NCBI GenBank assembly: GCA_002311345.1
Contig: DCAA01000036.1
Location: 53,531-60,602 of the forward strand
Direction of reading: 5' to 3'
Length of the DNA stretch: 7,072 bases
Source of the DNA: Planctomycetes bacterium UBA1146
GTDB lineage: Bacteria; Planctomycetota; UBA8108; UBA1146
This document shows positions 5,997-7,072 of the stretch, piece by piece. A program made the position numbers and the translations under genes. The notes beneath the pieces were generated by a model. That model made no database searches and had not been told where the DNA came from. It was given only the letters and a program-made list of their open reading frames with translations. Position 1 is the first letter of the stretch. Every line of letters begins with the position of its first letter.

Positions 5997-7072
5997 TTAC
6001 TTGTGTGTCAGCTGGCTCAATTTCAACTGGTGCGAATGCACCTTCTCCCCATCAATCGTGATCGCCTCGAACGTCACCGTCGGATCGGCCGCGGTCGTGT
6101 CAAATCGCATCAGGGCAAATGAGCAGGTCTTGTTGTAGCCCCAGATCAGCCCGGGGGTTTCTATGACCTTGTGAGTGTGGCGGTTGGTCAGCCTGGAACT
6201 CTCGAACTCGTAGAGGTCATAGCCGTCGGGCCTGGAGGTCACCCGCAGGTCGGTGCGGTGCCGATCCGCCGCGACGAGAAACACACCGTTGATCCCCTTC
6301 GCCTCGAGGAAAGAAAAGATCTCCTCGCGCTCTTGCGAGTAACCATCCCAGGTGTCCTTGCTGCCAGGCTTTACCCCGGCGGTCCAGGGAACGGGCGAGG
6401 CCAGCACTTTAAATGTCCCCTTCGACTTCTCGAGAGTATCCAGCAGCCATTTTTTCTGCACCGGGCCGAGCATGGTTGGATCCCCATCACGACTGCGGTA
6501 ATAGCGACCATCCAGCAGGATGAAATGGACATCGCCGATATAAAAATCCTGCCAGCAGCCGGGTTGTATCTCCCCGCCGCCGTAGGAGGCATTGACCCAG
6601 TTCTGGCGAAACGTCTTCCAGACAGTCCGTTTCCAGGCCGGCTGTTCAATCTCGGCGCCCGGGATGCAGTCATCGAGTCCAAAATCATGGTCGTCGTAGA
6701 TCGAGTAAATACCGGTGGCGGCCGTAAAACGGCGCCACTCCGGACGGGACTGCCGGCGGTGATAGCAATAGTGGTTTGTCAGCGGATGAGTCGGATCATC
6801 GATGTAGACGTTGTCTCCGAGCATCAGGAAAGCAACTGGACGGGATTCGAGCACCGTGTCCCACATGTACTCCCACTTCGGTACAAACCCCGCTCCGCCG
6901 CCAAAGCCGACCCGAAAACTGGCAGCGGCTCCCTGCTGCGGAAAGGTCTGGAACTGGCCGTTCTCGACCGGTACCTGCATGCCGTCGACCTCAATTTCAT
7001 AGCGATAGGAGTGATCTGCTTCCAGGCCGGTCAGCCGTGCCACGGCGGTAAAGTCAGTGTGCTCACTGGCAG
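5997..7072 (-). CDS. PhoD-like metallophosphatase, N-terminus cut by window edge
   Basis: The frame stays open to the right edge, so the start and any signal peptide are outside; 357 residues are visible. The first part, DFTAVARLTGLEADHSYRYE at about 6-25, is the end of a fibronectin-like N-terminal domain common in PhoD proteins. The metallophosphatase domain follows: LMLGDNVYID at about 82-91, YDDHDFG at 125-131, FILLDGRYYR at 183-192, and VQKKWLLDTL at 204-213. AADRHRTDL at 267-275 carries the last metal-binding Asp/His. The pattern fits PhoD-type phosphodiesterases/alkaline phosphatases, which hydrolyse phosphate esters outside the cytoplasm with Ca/Fe-type metal centres. The usual Gly before DRH is Ala here. 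Substrate cannot be told from sequence. It lies 36 bases upstream of the DUF1080 gene in the same direction, suggesting one transcript for scavenging phosphate and sugar. No Pho-box is visible because the promoter is outside the window. Confidence 0.9.
   Translation of the reverse strand, partial: ASEHTDFTAVARLTGLEADHSYRYEIEVDGMQVPVENGQFQTFPQQGAAASFRVGFGGGAGFVPKWEYMWDTVLESRPVAFLMLGDNVYIDDPTHPLTNHYCYHRRQSRPEWRRFTAATGIYSIYDDHDFGLDDCIPGAEIEQPAWKRTVWKTFRQNWVNASYGGGEIQPGCWQDFYIGDVHFILLDGRYYRSRDGDPTMLGPVQKKWLLDTLEKSKGTFKVLASPVPWTAGVKPGSKDTWDGYSQEREEIFSFLEAKGINGVFLVAADRHRTDLRVTSRPDGYDLYEFESSRLTNRHTHKVIETPGLIWGYNKTCSFALMRFDTTAADPTVTFEAITIDGEKVHSHQLKLSQLTHK

Noticed and set aside
5208..6122. A 304-codon plus-strand open frame
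   Set aside because: It is antisense to the DUF1080 gene and the phosphatase 3' end, crosses their boundary, and shows no family features.

Overview
This window reads as a bacterial chromosome fragment of moderately high G+C. It carries two tightly packed housekeeping blocks and, at the right end, a pair of environmental-type accessory genes. The mix suggests a Planctomycetota or other PVC-like lineage, or a similar uncultured aquatic or soil bacterium: a class II PssA with a short (type II) Psd, a secreted DUF1080 protein and a PhoD-like phosphatase. No rRNA or other taxonomic marker is present, so this is only a lean. No tRNA, rRNA, CRISPR array, insertion sequence or phage gene was seen.

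Left block, minus strand (3330 down to 1): psd, pssA, folK, panC and ispE (ispE is cut by the left edge). The five genes are joined by overlaps or gaps of a few bases and look like one transcript. psd and pssA make phosphatidylethanolamine from CDP-diacylglycerol and serine. folK, panC and ispE serve folate, pantothenate/CoA and isoprenoid synthesis, so the operon groups membrane lipid and cofactor building blocks.

Middle block, plus strand (3462 to 5189): eno (enolase), then a small single-TM, coiled-coil protein of the FtsB/DivIC septum-initiator type, an arrangement known from many bacteria. eno and psd are divergent and share a 131-bp region. That region holds a plausible sigma70 promoter for eno and spaced CGGTTG repeats overlapping its -35 box.

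Right block, minus strand (7072 down to 5223): a PhoD-like metallophosphatase, truncated at its N-terminus by the window edge, followed 36 bp downstream by a secreted DUF1080 protein. They converge on the FtsB-like gene with only 33 bp between stop codons. By hand count, GATC is about half as dense here as in eno, so this pair may have a different history.

I see no clearly new biological system. The most notable points are unusual residues in conserved enolase and PanC motifs, the choice of starts in the coupled operon, and the possible accessory junction near 5190-5222.
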